Source: Bacteroidota bacterium
GTDB lineage: Bacteria; Bacteroidota; Bacteroidia; Bacteroidales; CG2-30-32-10
NCBI GenBank assembly: GCA_013377115.1
Contig: JACAAW010000022.1
Coordinates: 1 to 33,621 of the forward strand
DNA: 33,621 nucleotides
Direction: 5' to 3'
Positions 9,242 through 17,346 of this stretch are shown here, piece after piece; positions within the stretch are counted from its first letter, which is position 1; every line of letters starts with the position of its first letter. The notes under the pieces were generated by a model, which did no database searches, was not told the DNA's origin, and saw only the letters and a program-made list of their open reading frames with translations. The translations under genes and the position numbers were made by a program.

Positions 9242-9940
9242 ATGATTAAAAAATACAAGCATCTTTTTTTCGATTTAGACAAAACGCTATGGGATTTCGA
9301 AAAAAACTCAAAAGAAACTTTAACCGAACTTTATAACAACTACAAGCTTTCAGAAAAGAATATTGAGAGTTTTGATGTGTTTTTTGAAAAATATACTGAA
9401 ATCAATATTGGCCTTTGGGATTTATACAGAAAAGGTGAAATAAAAAAAGAGTATTTGAGTTTGCAAAGATTCGAACTTACTTTCAATAAATTTGGATTTT
9501 CTGACGTGGAATTAGCGCAAACTTTTGCGAATGACTATATTTCAATTAGTCCGCAAAAAACACATTTATTTCCTGGCGCAATAGAAGTTTTGGAAGAACT
9601 TTGTATTAAATACGAACTTCACGTTATCACAAATGGTTTCAAAGAAGTTCAGTACAAAAAATTAAATAATTCTGGCCTTAACAATTTCTTCAAAACAATT
9701 ATCACCTCTGAAGAAGCTGGATTTATGAAACCAGATCCAAAAGTGTTTCTTTATGCTCTTGAAAAAGCAGAAGCCACAGCATCAGAGAGCATCATGATTG
9801 GTGATGATTTAGAAGTTGATATTTTATCAGCTCAAAATTTTGGAATGGACCAGATTTTTGTTAATTATGAAGCAATAAGCCATGATGAAAAGCCAACATT
9901 TGAGATTACCAATTTATTCACATTGTTAGAAATATTTTAA
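9242..9940 (+). CDS. HAD-superfamily hydrolase, YjjG-like nucleotidase
   Basis: From ATG 9242 the protein is 232 residues; the frame runs back to TTG 9212, but that codon lies inside a promoter box. The four HAD motifs are visible: FFDLDKTLWDF with nucleophile Asp11 and general acid Asp13, VITNGF (motif II), the Lys in GFMKPDPKVF (motif III), and MIGDDLEVDI (motif IV). Between motifs I and II is a helical cap of type C1 (residues about 17-100), as in YjjG pyrimidine 5'-nucleotidases, which hydrolyse nucleoside monophosphates and act as house-cleaning enzymes. The wording of the motifs fits the YjjG group best, but HAD substrates cannot be read from sequence. It is a cytoplasmic enzyme, divergent from the LutA-like gene and followed by glyA, which has its own promoter. 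Confidence 0.88.
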   Translation: MIKKYKHLFFDLDKTLWDFEKNSKETLTELYNNYKLSEKNIESFDVFFEKYTEINIGLWDLYRKGEIKKEYLSLQRFELTFNKFGFSDVELAQTFANDYISISPQKTHLFPGAIEVLEELCIKYELHVITNGFKEVQYKKLNNSGLNNFFKTIITSEEAGFMKPDPKVFLYALEKAEATASESIMIGDDLEVDILSAQNFGMDQIFVNYEAISHDEKPTFEITNLFTLLEIF

Positions 9941-9973
9941 GGAAAACACTTTTATAGGAACTAAATTTATTTA

Positions 9974-9981
9974 TACCTTTG
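9974..9981 (+). promoter_or_regulatory. -7 promoter element for glyA
   Basis: TACCTTTG matches TAnnTTTG, 50 bases before the glyA ATG, giving a leader of roughly 43 bases. No convincing -33 TTG is seen. Confidence 0.5.
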
Positions 9982-10031
9982 ACCACTATAATTAATAGAC
10001 CTTTTCTTGTAAAGCTATAAAAACCAAAACC

Positions 10032-11309
10032 ATGAAAAAAGACAATCAAATATTTGATTTAATTGACTTAGAATTAGAACGCCAATTACACGGCATTGAA
10101 TTAATTGCTTCAGAAAATTTCGTAAGCGAGCAAGTATTAATGGCAATGGGCTCATGCCTTACCAACAAATATGCTGAAGGCTATCCAGGAAAAAGATATT
10201 ATGGCGGTTGTCAAATCGTTGATCAAACCGAACAAATTGCCATCGACAGAGCTAAAGCATTATTTGGCGCTGAATGGGTAAATGTTCAACCACACTCTGG
10301 AGCACAAGCGAATGCAGCTGTATTTTTGGCTTGCTTAAATCCAGGTGATACTTTTATGGGTTTAGATTTGTCTCATGGTGGACACCTTTCTCATGGTTCT
10401 CCAGTTAATTTATCTGGAATTTTATACAAACCAGTTGCTTACCACGTAAAAGAAAAAACTGGCAGAGTCGATTATGATGAAATGGAGAAAATTGCTAAAG
10501 CTTCAAAACCAAAATTATTGCTTGCCGGAGCTTCTGCATATTCAAGAGACTGGGATTTTAAAAGAATGAGAGAAATTGCTGATAAAGTTGGGGCAATTTT
10601 AATGGCCGACATCTCCCACCCTGCTGGTTTAATTGCAAAAGGATTATTGAATGATCCAGTTCCATATTGTCATATCATTACAACAACCACACATAAAACA
10701 TTACGCGGACCAAGAGGTGGCATGATTTTAATTGGAAAAGATTTTGAGAATCCATGGGGCGTAAAAACTCCGAAAGGCGAAACTAAAATGATGTCGGCAA
10801 TGTTAGACTCTGCAGTTTTTCCTGGCACTCAAGGCGGACCATTAGAACATGTAATTGCAGCAAAAGCAGTTGCTTTTGGAGAAGCATTAACTGACGAGTA
10901 TTTAAAATACAGCATTCAAGTAATGAAAAATGCAAAAGTAATGGCAGAAGCATTTATGAGCAAAGGATATAATGTAGTTTCTGGTGGAACAGACAATCAC
11001 TCAATGTTAATTGACTTGCGATCAAAACTTCCAGAACTTACTGGAAAAGTTGCCGAAAACAATTTAGTTCTTGCAGACATTACAATTAATAAAAATATGG
11101 TTCCTTTCGATTCTCGCTCACCATTTACAACCTCAGGTTTCAGGGTCGGAACTCCTGCAATCACCACCAGAGGCCTAAAAGAGAAACATATCACTCTGAT
11201 TGTTGACATGATTGATGAGGTTTTGATGAACATTGAAAACGAAAAAATAATTAAAGGCGTTAAAGAAAGAGCAAATGATTTAATGAAAAGTTTTCCTTTA
11301 TTCGCTTAA
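10032..11309 (+). CDS. glyA: Serine hydroxymethyltransferase
   Basis: The 425-residue protein matches SHMT along its full length. It interconverts serine and glycine with tetrahydrofolate and feeds one-carbon units to purine, thymidylate and methionine synthesis in the cytoplasm. Visible signatures are ELIASENF (residues 24-30), [15 protein letters not shown] (45-59), [12 protein letters not shown] (83-94), [13 protein letters not shown] (110-122), the PLP-contact Asp193 and His196 in ADISHPAGL, and the PLP lysine Lys222 in [14 protein letters not shown]. The FPGTQGGP motif follows. Length is normal for the family. The ATG start is preceded by an A-rich leader and no Shine-Dalgarno, usual in this phylum. 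No terminator is evident before the tRNA-Glu promoter. Confidence 0.98.
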   Translation: MKKDNQIFDLIDLELERQLHGIELIASENFVSEQVLMAMGSCLTNKYAEGYPGKRYYGGCQIVDQTEQIAIDRAKALFGAEWVNVQPHSGAQANAAVFLACLNPGDTFMGLDLSHGGHLSHGSPVNLSGILYKPVAYHVKEKTGRVDYDEMEKIAKASKPKLLLAGASAYSRDWDFKRMREIADKVGAILMADISHPAGLIAKGLLNDPVPYCHIITTTTHKTLRGPRGGMILIGKDFENPWGVKTPKGETKMMSAMLDSAVFPGTQGGPLEHVIAAKAVAFGEALTDEYLKYSIQVMKNAKVMAEAFMSKGYNVVSGGTDNHSMLIDLRSKLPELTGKVAENNLVLADITINKNMVPFDSRSPFTTSGFRVGTPAITTRGLKEKHITLIVDMIDEVLMNIENEKIIKGVKERANDLMKSFPLFA

Positions 11310-11365
11310 ATGATAGCACTTTATAACAAATTTGCAAATAATCTGAAAAATATTCCAATTATTTT

Positions 11366-11395
11366 TTGTGATTAAAAAAATAAGTTATAAATTTG
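11366..11395 (+). promoter_or_regulatory. Promoter of tRNA-Glu (and probably rpsT)
   Basis: TTG at 11366-11368 is followed after 19 bases by TAAATTTG (11388-11395). The first transcribed region continues GCACTCCCAAAA, identical to that before tRNA-Val at 19444-19459. Confidence 0.75.
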
Positions 11396-11427
11396 CACTC
11401 CCAAAATCAAAGGTAAAACTAAATTTT

Positions 11428-11499
11428 GGCCCGTTCGTCTAGGGGTTAGGACGCCAGGTTTTCATCCTGGTAACAGGGGTTCGAATCCCCTACGGGCTA
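11428..11499 (+). tRNA. tRNA-Glu (anticodon TTC)
   Basis: A 72-base cloverleaf: acceptor arm GGCCCGT pairs with ACGGGCT (with one G-U pair at the end), the anticodon arm CCAGG/CCTGG encloses the loop TTTTCAT with anticodon TTC, and the T arm is CAGGGGTTCGAATCCCCT. CCA is not encoded. It is only 27 bases ahead of rpsT and shares its promoter, so rpsT mRNA is probably made by processing of the joint transcript. Confidence 0.97.
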
Positions 11500-11526
11500 C
11501 GAAAATTAATTAATAATAAAAAGAAA

Positions 11527-11778
11527 ATGGCTAATCACAAGTCTTCGCTTAAAAGAATCAGAGCTAATCAAGTTAAAAAAACTTTAAACAGATATCAAGC
11601 AAAAACTGCTAGAAACGCTGTAAGAAACCTTAGAGGAACAAAAGACAAAGCTGTGGCTACCGAAGCATTGCCTAAAGTTATTTCGATGCTTGATAAATTA
11701 GCAAAGAAATCTGTTATTCATAAAAACAAAGCTTCTAACTTAAAATCTAAATTAACCAGATTAGTTAGCTCTTTATAA
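11527..11778 (+). CDS. rpsT: 30S ribosomal protein S20
   Basis: The 83 residues are very basic and match S20 from end to end: [21 protein letters not shown] at the start, the helical middle ([15 protein letters not shown]) and the C-terminal [18 protein letters not shown]20 binds 16S rRNA early in assembly of the small subunit. The start ATG is 27 bases after tRNA-Glu, with an A-rich leader and no Shine-Dalgarno. A terminator hairpin follows 26 bases after the stop, so tRNA-Glu and rpsT form a two-gene unit. Confidence 0.98.
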   Translation: MANHKSSLKRIRANQVKKTLNRYQAKTARNAVRNLRGTKDKAVATEALPKVISMLDKLAKKSVIHKNKASNLKSKLTRLVSSL

Positions 11779-11804
11779 ATTTAGAATTATTATTGTTATT
11801 AGTT

Positions 11805-11842
11805 AAGGTCTGTTCAATTATTTGGATAGACCTTTTCTTTTG
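11805..11842 (+). terminator. Rho-independent terminator after rpsT
   Basis: AAGGTCT (11805-11811) pairs with AGACCTT (11828-11834), with further pairs inside, followed by a T-rich run. The TTG at 11822 lies in its loop and so cannot be the start of radC. Confidence 0.8.
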
Positions 11843-11890
11843 TCGTTATTTTTTATAATTTCGTGTTTTCTTAAACAATCTGTTTCTCGA

Positions 11891-12589
11891 ATGGAAAAAA
11901 ATACTGAAAAAACTAGTATTAAATTTTGGGCCGAAGACGATAAACCTCGCGAGAAACTTTCATTAAAAGGCAAATCATCATTAAGCAATGCCGAACTTTT
12001 GGCAATTTTAATTGGTTCAGGAAACAACGACGATTCTGCGGTTGAACTTTGCAAAAAAATACTTCAAAAAATTGACAATAATCTAATTGAACTCAGCAAA
12101 CTTAGCATTTCAGATTTAACTGTTCACAAAGGAATTGGCGAAGCAAAAGCCATTACTATTATTGCAGCTCTTGAAATTGGCCGCAGACTTCGAAAAAGTG
12201 ATTCTGTTCAAAAAGATAAAATCACCTCAAGCAAAGATGCTTTCGAAATAATTCATGCCGCAATTGATGATTTTAAATTTGAGGAATTTTGGTTGCTTTT
12301 GATGAACAATTCTAATGGAGTTCAAAAAAAGATAAAAATTAGCGAAGGTGGCGTTTCTCAAACCATCGCCGACCCTAAAAAAATATTTAAATTTGCTTTA
12401 GAAAATACTGCTTCGGCAATTATTGTTGCACACAATCATCCTTCTGGCAAATTTCAGCCAAGTGATGAAGACATAAAATTAACAAAAAAATTAAAAGAAG
12501 CAGGAAATTTACTCGATATAAAAGTTTTAGACCATTTAATTATTGGTGACAATAATTATTTTAGTTTTGCTGACGAAGGATTAATTTAA
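11891..12589 (+). CDS. radC: RadC family JAB/MPN-domain protein
   Basis: From ATG 11891 the protein is 232 residues, a normal RadC length; an upstream TTG at 11822 lies in the rpsT terminator. The N-terminal half carries a helix-hairpin-helix (VHKGIGEAKAITIIAALEIGRRL), the C-terminal half the JAMM metal site (IIVAHNHPSGKFQPSDED, with a Glu upstream in SEGGVSQT). RadC was once called a DNA repair protein; later work did not confirm this, and its role is unsettled. The gene begins a compact plus-strand run: 9 bases to wecB, 8 to the deacetylase, 12 to the acyltransferase, 33 to upp. A weak -7 candidate (TAATTTCG, 11856-11863, one mismatch) lies upstream. Confidence 0.95.
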   Translation: MEKNTEKTSIKFWAEDDKPREKLSLKGKSSLSNAELLAILIGSGNNDDSAVELCKKILQKIDNNLIELSKLSISDLTVHKGIGEAKAITIIAALEIGRRLRKSDSVQKDKITSSKDAFEIIHAAIDDFKFEEFWLLLMNNSNGVQKKIKISEGGVSQTIADPKKIFKFALENTASAIIVAHNHPSGKFQPSDEDIKLTKKLKEAGNLLDIKVLDHLIIGDNNYFSFADEGLI

Positions 12590-12598
12590 CAACCAAAA

Positions 12599-13750
12599 AT
12601 GATTAAAATATTAACCATCATTGGTGCCCGACCACAAATCATTAAAGCTGCCGCTTTAAGCAGAGCAATAAAAACCAGTTTTTCTAATCAAATTACTGAA
12701 ATTATTGTTCACACCGGTCAACATTATGACGAAAATATGTCTCAGGTATTTTTTGATGAATTGAGGATTCCTAAACCGAATTACAATTTAAATGTTGGAT
12801 CTTCCAATCATGGAATACAAACAGCTGCAATGATTGAAGGCATTGAGAAAATACTTATTGCCGAAAACCCAAACTACATAGTTCTTTACGGAGATACCAA
12901 TTCAACTCTTGCCGGTTGTATTGCCGCAGCTAAAATCCATATTCCAATTGTTCATATTGAAGCAGGTTTGCGTTCTTTTAACAAATCAATGCCTGAGGAA
13001 ATCAACAGAATTATGTGCGACCATGCATCTACATTATTGTTTTCGCCGACTCAAACAGGAATAAACAATTTGGTAAATGAGGGATTTAGCAATTCTAATG
13101 AAGCTCCATACCATATCGATAATCCAAAAATTTACCATTGTGGAGATATTATGCTTGACAACAGTATATTTTTCTCTGAAATAGCAGAACAAAAATCTAA
13201 AGTTATCAATGATTTTGGAATTGATAAAAATAATTTTATCCTGGCTACCATTCATCGGGATAATAACACTGATAATCCTGAAAGATTAAATAGTATCTTT
13301 TATTCTTTGAATAAAATTTCGAGTGAAGATAAAATTCAAATTGTATTGCCACTTCATCCAAGAACTTCAAAACTATTGAGTAAAAATATCCGTCCAGAAC
13401 TCTACAATGAATTGATTAACAATCCATTCATCAAGATAATTCCTCCTGCTTCCTTTTTAGACATGATTTTGCTTGAAAAGAATGCAAAATTAATTATCAC
13501 AGATTCGGGAGGCGTTCAGAAAGAAGCATTTTTCTTTAAAAAACCGTGCTTAATTCTTCGGGCAGAAACTGAATGGGTTGAAATTGTAAATAGTGGATCA
13601 GGTTATATTTGTGACGCTAACGAACAAAAAATATTAAGTAATTACCGAATTTCAATAAATAATTCTTTTACAAACTTCCCTGCAATTTATGGAGATGGAA
13701 AAACAGCCGAATTTATTTGTGGAGAAATGATTAAACATTGTAAAAATTAA
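12599..13750 (+). CDS. wecB: UDP-N-acetylglucosamine 2-epimerase (non-hydrolysing)
   Basis: The 383-residue protein interconverts UDP-GlcNAc and UDP-ManNAc, the donor for surface polysaccharides and teichuronic or capsular sugars. Recognisable elements are the N-terminal IIGARPQIIKAAAL, VHTGQHYDENMSQVFFDEL, YGDTNSTLAG with Asp99, IEAGLRSFNKSMPEEINR with Glu121 and the PEE pair at 132-134, the HRDNNTDNPERL motif (His in ATIHRD) and the UDP-binding DSGGVQKEAFF. Both Rossmann halves of the GT-B fold are present and the length is normal. It acts in the cytoplasm. The following deacetylase and acyltransferase suggest an envelope glycan pathway, though no glycosyltransferase is nearby. Confidence 0.96.
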   Translation: MIKILTIIGARPQIIKAAALSRAIKTSFSNQITEIIVHTGQHYDENMSQVFFDELRIPKPNYNLNVGSSNHGIQTAAMIEGIEKILIAENPNYIVLYGDTNSTLAGCIAAAKIHIPIVHIEAGLRSFNKSMPEEINRIMCDHASTLLFSPTQTGINNLVNEGFSNSNEAPYHIDNPKIYHCGDIMLDNSIFFSEIAEQKSKVINDFGIDKNNFILATIHRDNNTDNPERLNSIFYSLNKISSEDKIQIVLPLHPRTSKLLSKNIRPELYNELINNPFIKIIPPASFLDMILLEKNAKLIITDSGGVQKEAFFFKKPCLILRAETEWVEIVNSGSGYICDANEQKILSNYRISINNSFTNFPAIYGDGKTAEFICGEMIKHCKN

Positions 13751-13758
13751 AGAGAAAA

Positions 13759-15060
13759 ATGCTGCTGATATTTTTGAAAAAAGAAACCAATAGAACCAAG
13801 TACATTTTCAACCTGATTTTCAGGCAACTAATTGGAATTGATTACACAACGACTCAAGATGTGGATTTTTTTAATTTATATCAAGACCCTAAAATTAATT
13901 ATTCAGATCACCAATTTGAAAATGAAATATTCTTTTCAGCCTCCAATCTTCTTTTTGAACCCGGAATTAAAGACCAAGAATACGAAATTGGAAATTATAA
14001 TGGAATAAGTACTATTTTCTCTCAAAACAAGAAAGCAGAAATGCCTTTCGATCCATTTGCTGCCAGTTTTTTTCTAGTTACACGGTACGAGGAATATTTG
14101 CCATTTATAAAGGACATTTATGGTCGTTTTAGTGCCGACCAAAGCATCGCTTTTAAAGAAGGCTTTCTCAGAAAACCCATGATAAATATTTGGGCTGGAA
14201 ATATTGCAGAAATTCTTCAAAACAAATATCCCAAAATAACATTCCCCAAAAAAACATATAAATTTATTTCCACAATCGATATTGACAATGCTTTTGCTTA
14301 TAAATATAAAGGAATGGTCAGAAATATTGGTGGATTTTTAAAATCATTTAGAGATCTTCAATTTGGAGAAGTTGTGGAACGAGCAAAAGTGTTATTGCGA
14401 GTTCAAAAAGATCCATTTGACACTTACGAATTTCAAATGGAAATTCAAAAAAAGTACAATATTAAACCCATATATTTCTTTCTTTTCGCCGATTATGGTT
14501 TAAATGACAAAAATATCCATGTCGAGAATCGCAATTATCATGCTTTAATTAAATCCATTGGGGATTATTCAGAAGTTGGGATTCATCCTTCATGGGGCTC
14601 CAATCAATCAACCGAAAAGCTGAGAAATGAAATCCGCAATCTTTCAAAAGTTCTTAATCGAGAAATTGAAAAAAGTCGACAACATTTCTTAAAACTAAGT
14701 TTACCAAACACCTACAGAAACCTTTTAGCCGAAGACATTCGAGAAGATTACACAATGGGATACGCATCAGAAATTGGATTTAGAGCAAGTATCTGCTCCC
14801 CATTTTTCTTTTACGACCTGGATCGAGAAAAAGAGACCAAATTAAAGGTTTTCCCTTTTGCAGTGATGGACGGAACTCTGAAAGATTACCAAAACCTTTC
14901 TTCTTTTGAAGCCGTATCATATATCAAACCCTTAATTGAAGAAGTGAAAGCTGTTAACGGAACTTTTATTACGCTTTGGCACAACGAATCTTTGTGCAAT
15001 GTAAAAAGATGGACGGGTTGGGCAAAAGTTTATGAAGAAATGGTTAGCATCGCAGTTTAA
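13759..15060 (+). CDS. Polysaccharide deacetylase family protein (NodB-like, Bacteroidota type)
   Basis: The 433-residue protein has an N-terminal region of about 160 residues found in the Bacteroidota version of this family (PFDPFAASFFLVTRYEEYLPF, GFLRKPMINIWAG) and a NodB-like catalytic domain from about 168. The metal-site motif appears as TIDIDNAF (Asp174, Asp176), and the histidine motif as GIHPSWGSN (His276) rather than the usual HxxxH. A late WHN motif (TLWHNESL) resembles the closing histidine motif. Such enzymes remove N- or O-acetyl groups from sugar polymers. No signal peptide is seen, although the N-terminus is hydrophobic; the compartment is uncertain. It lies 8 bases after wecB and 12 before the acyltransferase gene, so all three belong together. 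Confidence 0.85.
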   Translation: MLLIFLKKETNRTKYIFNLIFRQLIGIDYTTTQDVDFFNLYQDPKINYSDHQFENEIFFSASNLLFEPGIKDQEYEIGNYNGISTIFSQNKKAEMPFDPFAASFFLVTRYEEYLPFIKDIYGRFSADQSIAFKEGFLRKPMINIWAGNIAEILQNKYPKITFPKKTYKFISTIDIDNAFAYKYKGMVRNIGGFLKSFRDLQFGEVVERAKVLLRVQKDPFDTYEFQMEIQKKYNIKPIYFFLFADYGLNDKNIHVENRNYHALIKSIGDYSEVGIHPSWGSNQSTEKLRNEIRNLSKVLNREIEKSRQHFLKLSLPNTYRNLLAEDIREDYTMGYASEIGFRASICSPFFFYDLDREKETKLKVFPFAVMDGTLKDYQNLSSFEAVSYIKPLIEEVKAVNGTFITLWHNESLCNVKRWTGWAKVYEEMVSIAV

Positions 15061-15072
15061 CAAATCCTTACT

Positions 15073-16008
15073 ATGATTCAATACATTGAACACAAAAATA
15101 TTAACAAAACCAAATGGGATCAATGTATTTCCAATTCTGTGAATGGCATTATTTACGCCTATTCCTGGTATTTAGACATTGCTTGTGAAAATAAATGGGA
15201 TGCTATTATTGAAAATGACTATGAAAGAGTTTTCCCTCTTCCATTTAGAAAAAAATTAGGAGTAGATTATTTATACCCACCTTTTTTTATTCAGCAATTA
15301 GGGATTTTTTCAAAAACAATTCTTACTGAATCAATAACTCAAAATTTATTGAATGAAATTCCAGCAAAGTTTAAATTTTTTGAAATAAATTTAAATACAC
15401 TCAATAAATTTGATTCGAAACAAATTCAAATAAAAGAAAACCTCAACCACGAACTGGATTTAATTAGTCCATATGATTTACTTTATTCCAATTACTCTGA
15501 AAATGCAAAGAGGAATTTGAAAAAATCAAATAAATACAATCTTGTTATTAAAAATAACATTGACCCTGAAATAATTATTTCTCTTTTCAGAAAAAACCGT
15601 GGACAAGGGATAAAAAACCTAAATGACAAAGAATATGAAATTTTAGGAAAGATTGTAAAAATTTGTACTGATAAAAATATGGCAACCACTAAAGGAGTTT
15701 ACAATGAAAATGGAGAGATTTGTGGAGGCGCGATATTTTTACAAAGTAATGGAAAAGTAATTTTCTTGTTTTCTGCTACAAATTCTGAAGCAAAAACAAA
15801 TCATTCCATGACTTTTTTAATTGATAATTTCATTAAAGAAAATGCACAACGCAATCTTATACTTGATTTTGAAGGCTCCAATGATGAAAATTTAGCACGT
15901 TTTTATAAAAGTTTTGGGTCAAAGGAATGTGTATATTTACAGATTAAAAAAGAAAACTTAAATTGGTTTTATAAAAATGCATTAAAAATTAGAAAGTACA
16001 TTAAATAA
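15073..16008 (+). CDS. FemAB/GNAT-type acyltransferase family protein
   Basis: The 311-residue protein has the double-GNAT layout of FemAB-like enzymes. The first half carries GIIYAYSWYLDIAC, FPLPFRKKLGVDYLYPPFFIQQLGIF and a break around NAKRNLKKSNKYNLVI. The second half has GGAIFLQSNGKVIFLFSATN, MTFLIDNFI and LDFEGSNDENLARFYKSFGS. The last motif is typical of the acyltransferase group that handles aminoacyl or acyl transfer to envelope precursors. No signal or membrane span is seen, so it should be cytoplasmic. It follows the deacetylase by 12 bases. The donor and acceptor are unknown; peptidoglycan or surface-glycan modification is an inference from family and neighbours. Confidence 0.78.
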   Translation: MIQYIEHKNINKTKWDQCISNSVNGIIYAYSWYLDIACENKWDAIIENDYERVFPLPFRKKLGVDYLYPPFFIQQLGIFSKTILTESITQNLLNEIPAKFKFFEINLNTLNKFDSKQIQIKENLNHELDLISPYDLLYSNYSENAKRNLKKSNKYNLVIKNNIDPEIIISLFRKNRGQGIKNLNDKEYEILGKIVKICTDKNMATTKGVYNENGEICGGAIFLQSNGKVIFLFSATNSEAKTNHSMTFLIDNFIKENAQRNLILDFEGSNDENLARFYKSFGSKECVYLQIKKENLNWFYKNALKIRKYIK

Positions 16009-16011
16009 TTC

Positions 16012-16019
16012 TAAATTTG
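16012..16019 (+). promoter_or_regulatory. -7 promoter element for upp
   Basis: TAAATTTG matches TAnnTTTG, 23 bases before the upp ATG. A -33 TTG is not seen, so upp may be driven both by this box and by read-through from the upstream run. Confidence 0.4.
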
Positions 16020-16041
16020 AACTCGCAAAAACATCCAACTT

Positions 16042-16692
16042 ATGATTAATATTCTTGGCAATCAGAACTCAATTCTTAACCAATTCATTTATCAATTGCG
16101 CGATATCGATATCCAAAAAGATAGCATGAGGTTCAGAAGGAATTTAGAACGAATAGGTGAAATTTTCGCTTATGAAATCAGCAAACGTCTCGAATATGAG
16201 AAAACTGAAGTTACTACAGCTTTAGGTGTTGCTGAAATCAATATTTTGAAAAGCCAAGTGGTATTGGGAACTATTTTAAGGGCTGGTTTACCACTTCATG
16301 CCGGAATGTTAAATGTTTTTGATGCAGCAGAAAACGCTTTTGTATCGGCTTATCGCAAGCACCATAAAAATGGGAAATTTGATATTCAAGTGGAATATGT
16401 TTCTTCTCCAGATTTAAATGGGAAAGTTTTAATGTTATCCGATCCAATGCTGGCAACAGGACTTTCGGTTGTTTTAACTTACAAACAATTGCTTTCTTAC
16501 GGAAAACCAGCACATACACATATTGTGGCAGTTCTTGCGAGTCACGAAGGCGTTGAATATTTAAAAAAACAACTTCCTGAGTCAAGTTTCACTTTATGGC
16601 TTGGAGCTGTTGATGACGAACTCACCGCTCAATCGTATATTGTTCCTGGATTGGGAGATGCCGGCGACTTAGCTTTTGGATGTAAAGTATAA
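16042..16692 (+). CDS. upp: Uracil phosphoribosyltransferase
   Basis: The 216-residue protein matches UPRTase, which makes UMP from uracil and PRPP in pyrimidine salvage (cytoplasm). The PRPP loop is LSDPMLATGLSVVL, with Leu in place of the second Gly of the usual DPMLATGGS. Other landmarks are ILRAGLPLHAGML (IxRAGLPM-like), SAYRKHH, and the uracil-binding C-terminus YIVPGLGDAGDLAFG. Length is normal. The changed glycine is a mild deviation that I have seen only here and do not interpret. Confidence 0.96.
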   Translation: MINILGNQNSILNQFIYQLRDIDIQKDSMRFRRNLERIGEIFAYEISKRLEYEKTEVTTALGVAEINILKSQVVLGTILRAGLPLHAGMLNVFDAAENAFVSAYRKHHKNGKFDIQVEYVSSPDLNGKVLMLSDPMLATGLSVVLTYKQLLSYGKPAHTHIVAVLASHEGVEYLKKQLPESSFTLWLGAVDDELTAQSYIVPGLGDAGDLAFGCKV

Positions 16693-16764
16693 TTATCCGT
16701 GTTTTTCTTAATATTAAGAGCAATTTTTTAACACTTTTAATGTTATATCATAAACTTTATCATT

Positions 16765-17256
16765 TTGCTTCTCTTTATAGTAAATAGCCTAAACTACATA
16801 AAACTTATTCAGGTTGCATTGCTCAGCAGTGTCAAATTTCTGTTTTCGCCATTGTTGTCACTGGGTTTAAATCTGACTTTTGCTGAATCAATTGCATCTA
16901 TGGCTGTTGGAGGATTGATTGGAGTTTTCTTTTTCTATTATTTGAGTGGATTAATTGTAATGATATTCATGAAATACATAAAACCAGTTTTTATTAAGAA
17001 AAAGAAAGAGTATTTAGAACATCATCATATCAAGAAGAAACCAGTTTTCACGAAGAAAAATAAATTAATCATCAAAATAAAAACAAAATGGGGAATGTAT
17101 GGAATCGTTATCCTCACTCCTGTTTTGTTATCAATTCCCATTGGAGCTTTCTTAGCAAATAAATACTTTTCGAACAATAAAAGAATTTTGCTTTATCTTT
17201 CTATTTCCGTAATATTTTGGTCGGTAGTATTATCATCAATCGTTTTTCTTTTTTAG
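16765..17256 (+). CDS. Small integral membrane protein of unknown function
   Basis: The frame from TTG 16765 gives 163 residues with about four hydrophobic spans: around 8-35, 45-75 (MAVGGLIGVFFFYYLSGLIVMIF), 108-130 (GMYGIVILTPVLLSIPIGAFLA) and 140-163. A strongly basic loop (KKKKEYLEHHHIKKK, KKNKLIIKIKTK) separates spans 2 and 3 and should face the cytoplasm. The third span, with its GxxxP and SIPIGAFLA wording, resembles small multidrug-export-like (PF06695) proteins, but this is only a resemblance. The start is uncertain: TTG 16765 lies beside a near-match to a -7 box (TCATTTTG, 16760-16767), and no in-frame ATG occurs until residue 47, so the true start may be another alternative codon. 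It is followed by the permease, which has its own promoter. Confidence 0.6.
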   Translation: MLLFIVNSLNYIKLIQVALLSSVKFLFSPLLSLGLNLTFAESIASMAVGGLIGVFFFYYLSGLIVMIFMKYIKPVFIKKKKEYLEHHHIKKKPVFTKKNKLIIKIKTKWGMYGIVILTPVLLSIPIGAFLANKYFSNNKRILLYLSISVIFWSVVLSSIVFLF

Positions 17257-17297
17257 TTGATTTTATTCCTAAATAAATATAATAATTCTTTCAATTC

Positions 17298-17328
17298 TTG
17301 CTATTTATAAATATTTCGTGTAGGTTTG
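17298..17328 (+). promoter_or_regulatory. Promoter of the ABC permease gene
   Basis: TTG at 17298-17300 is followed after 20 bases by TAGGTTTG (17321-17328). The box contains the TTG at 17326 that extends the reading frame, so translation should start at ATG 17347, with a leader of only about a dozen bases. Confidence 0.65.
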
Positions 17329-17346
17329 TATGGTTATCTATCAGTC

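Noticed and set aside
16712-16723. Palindrome CTTAATATTAAG after upp
   Set aside because: Too short and AT-rich to be more than chance, and no T run follows.
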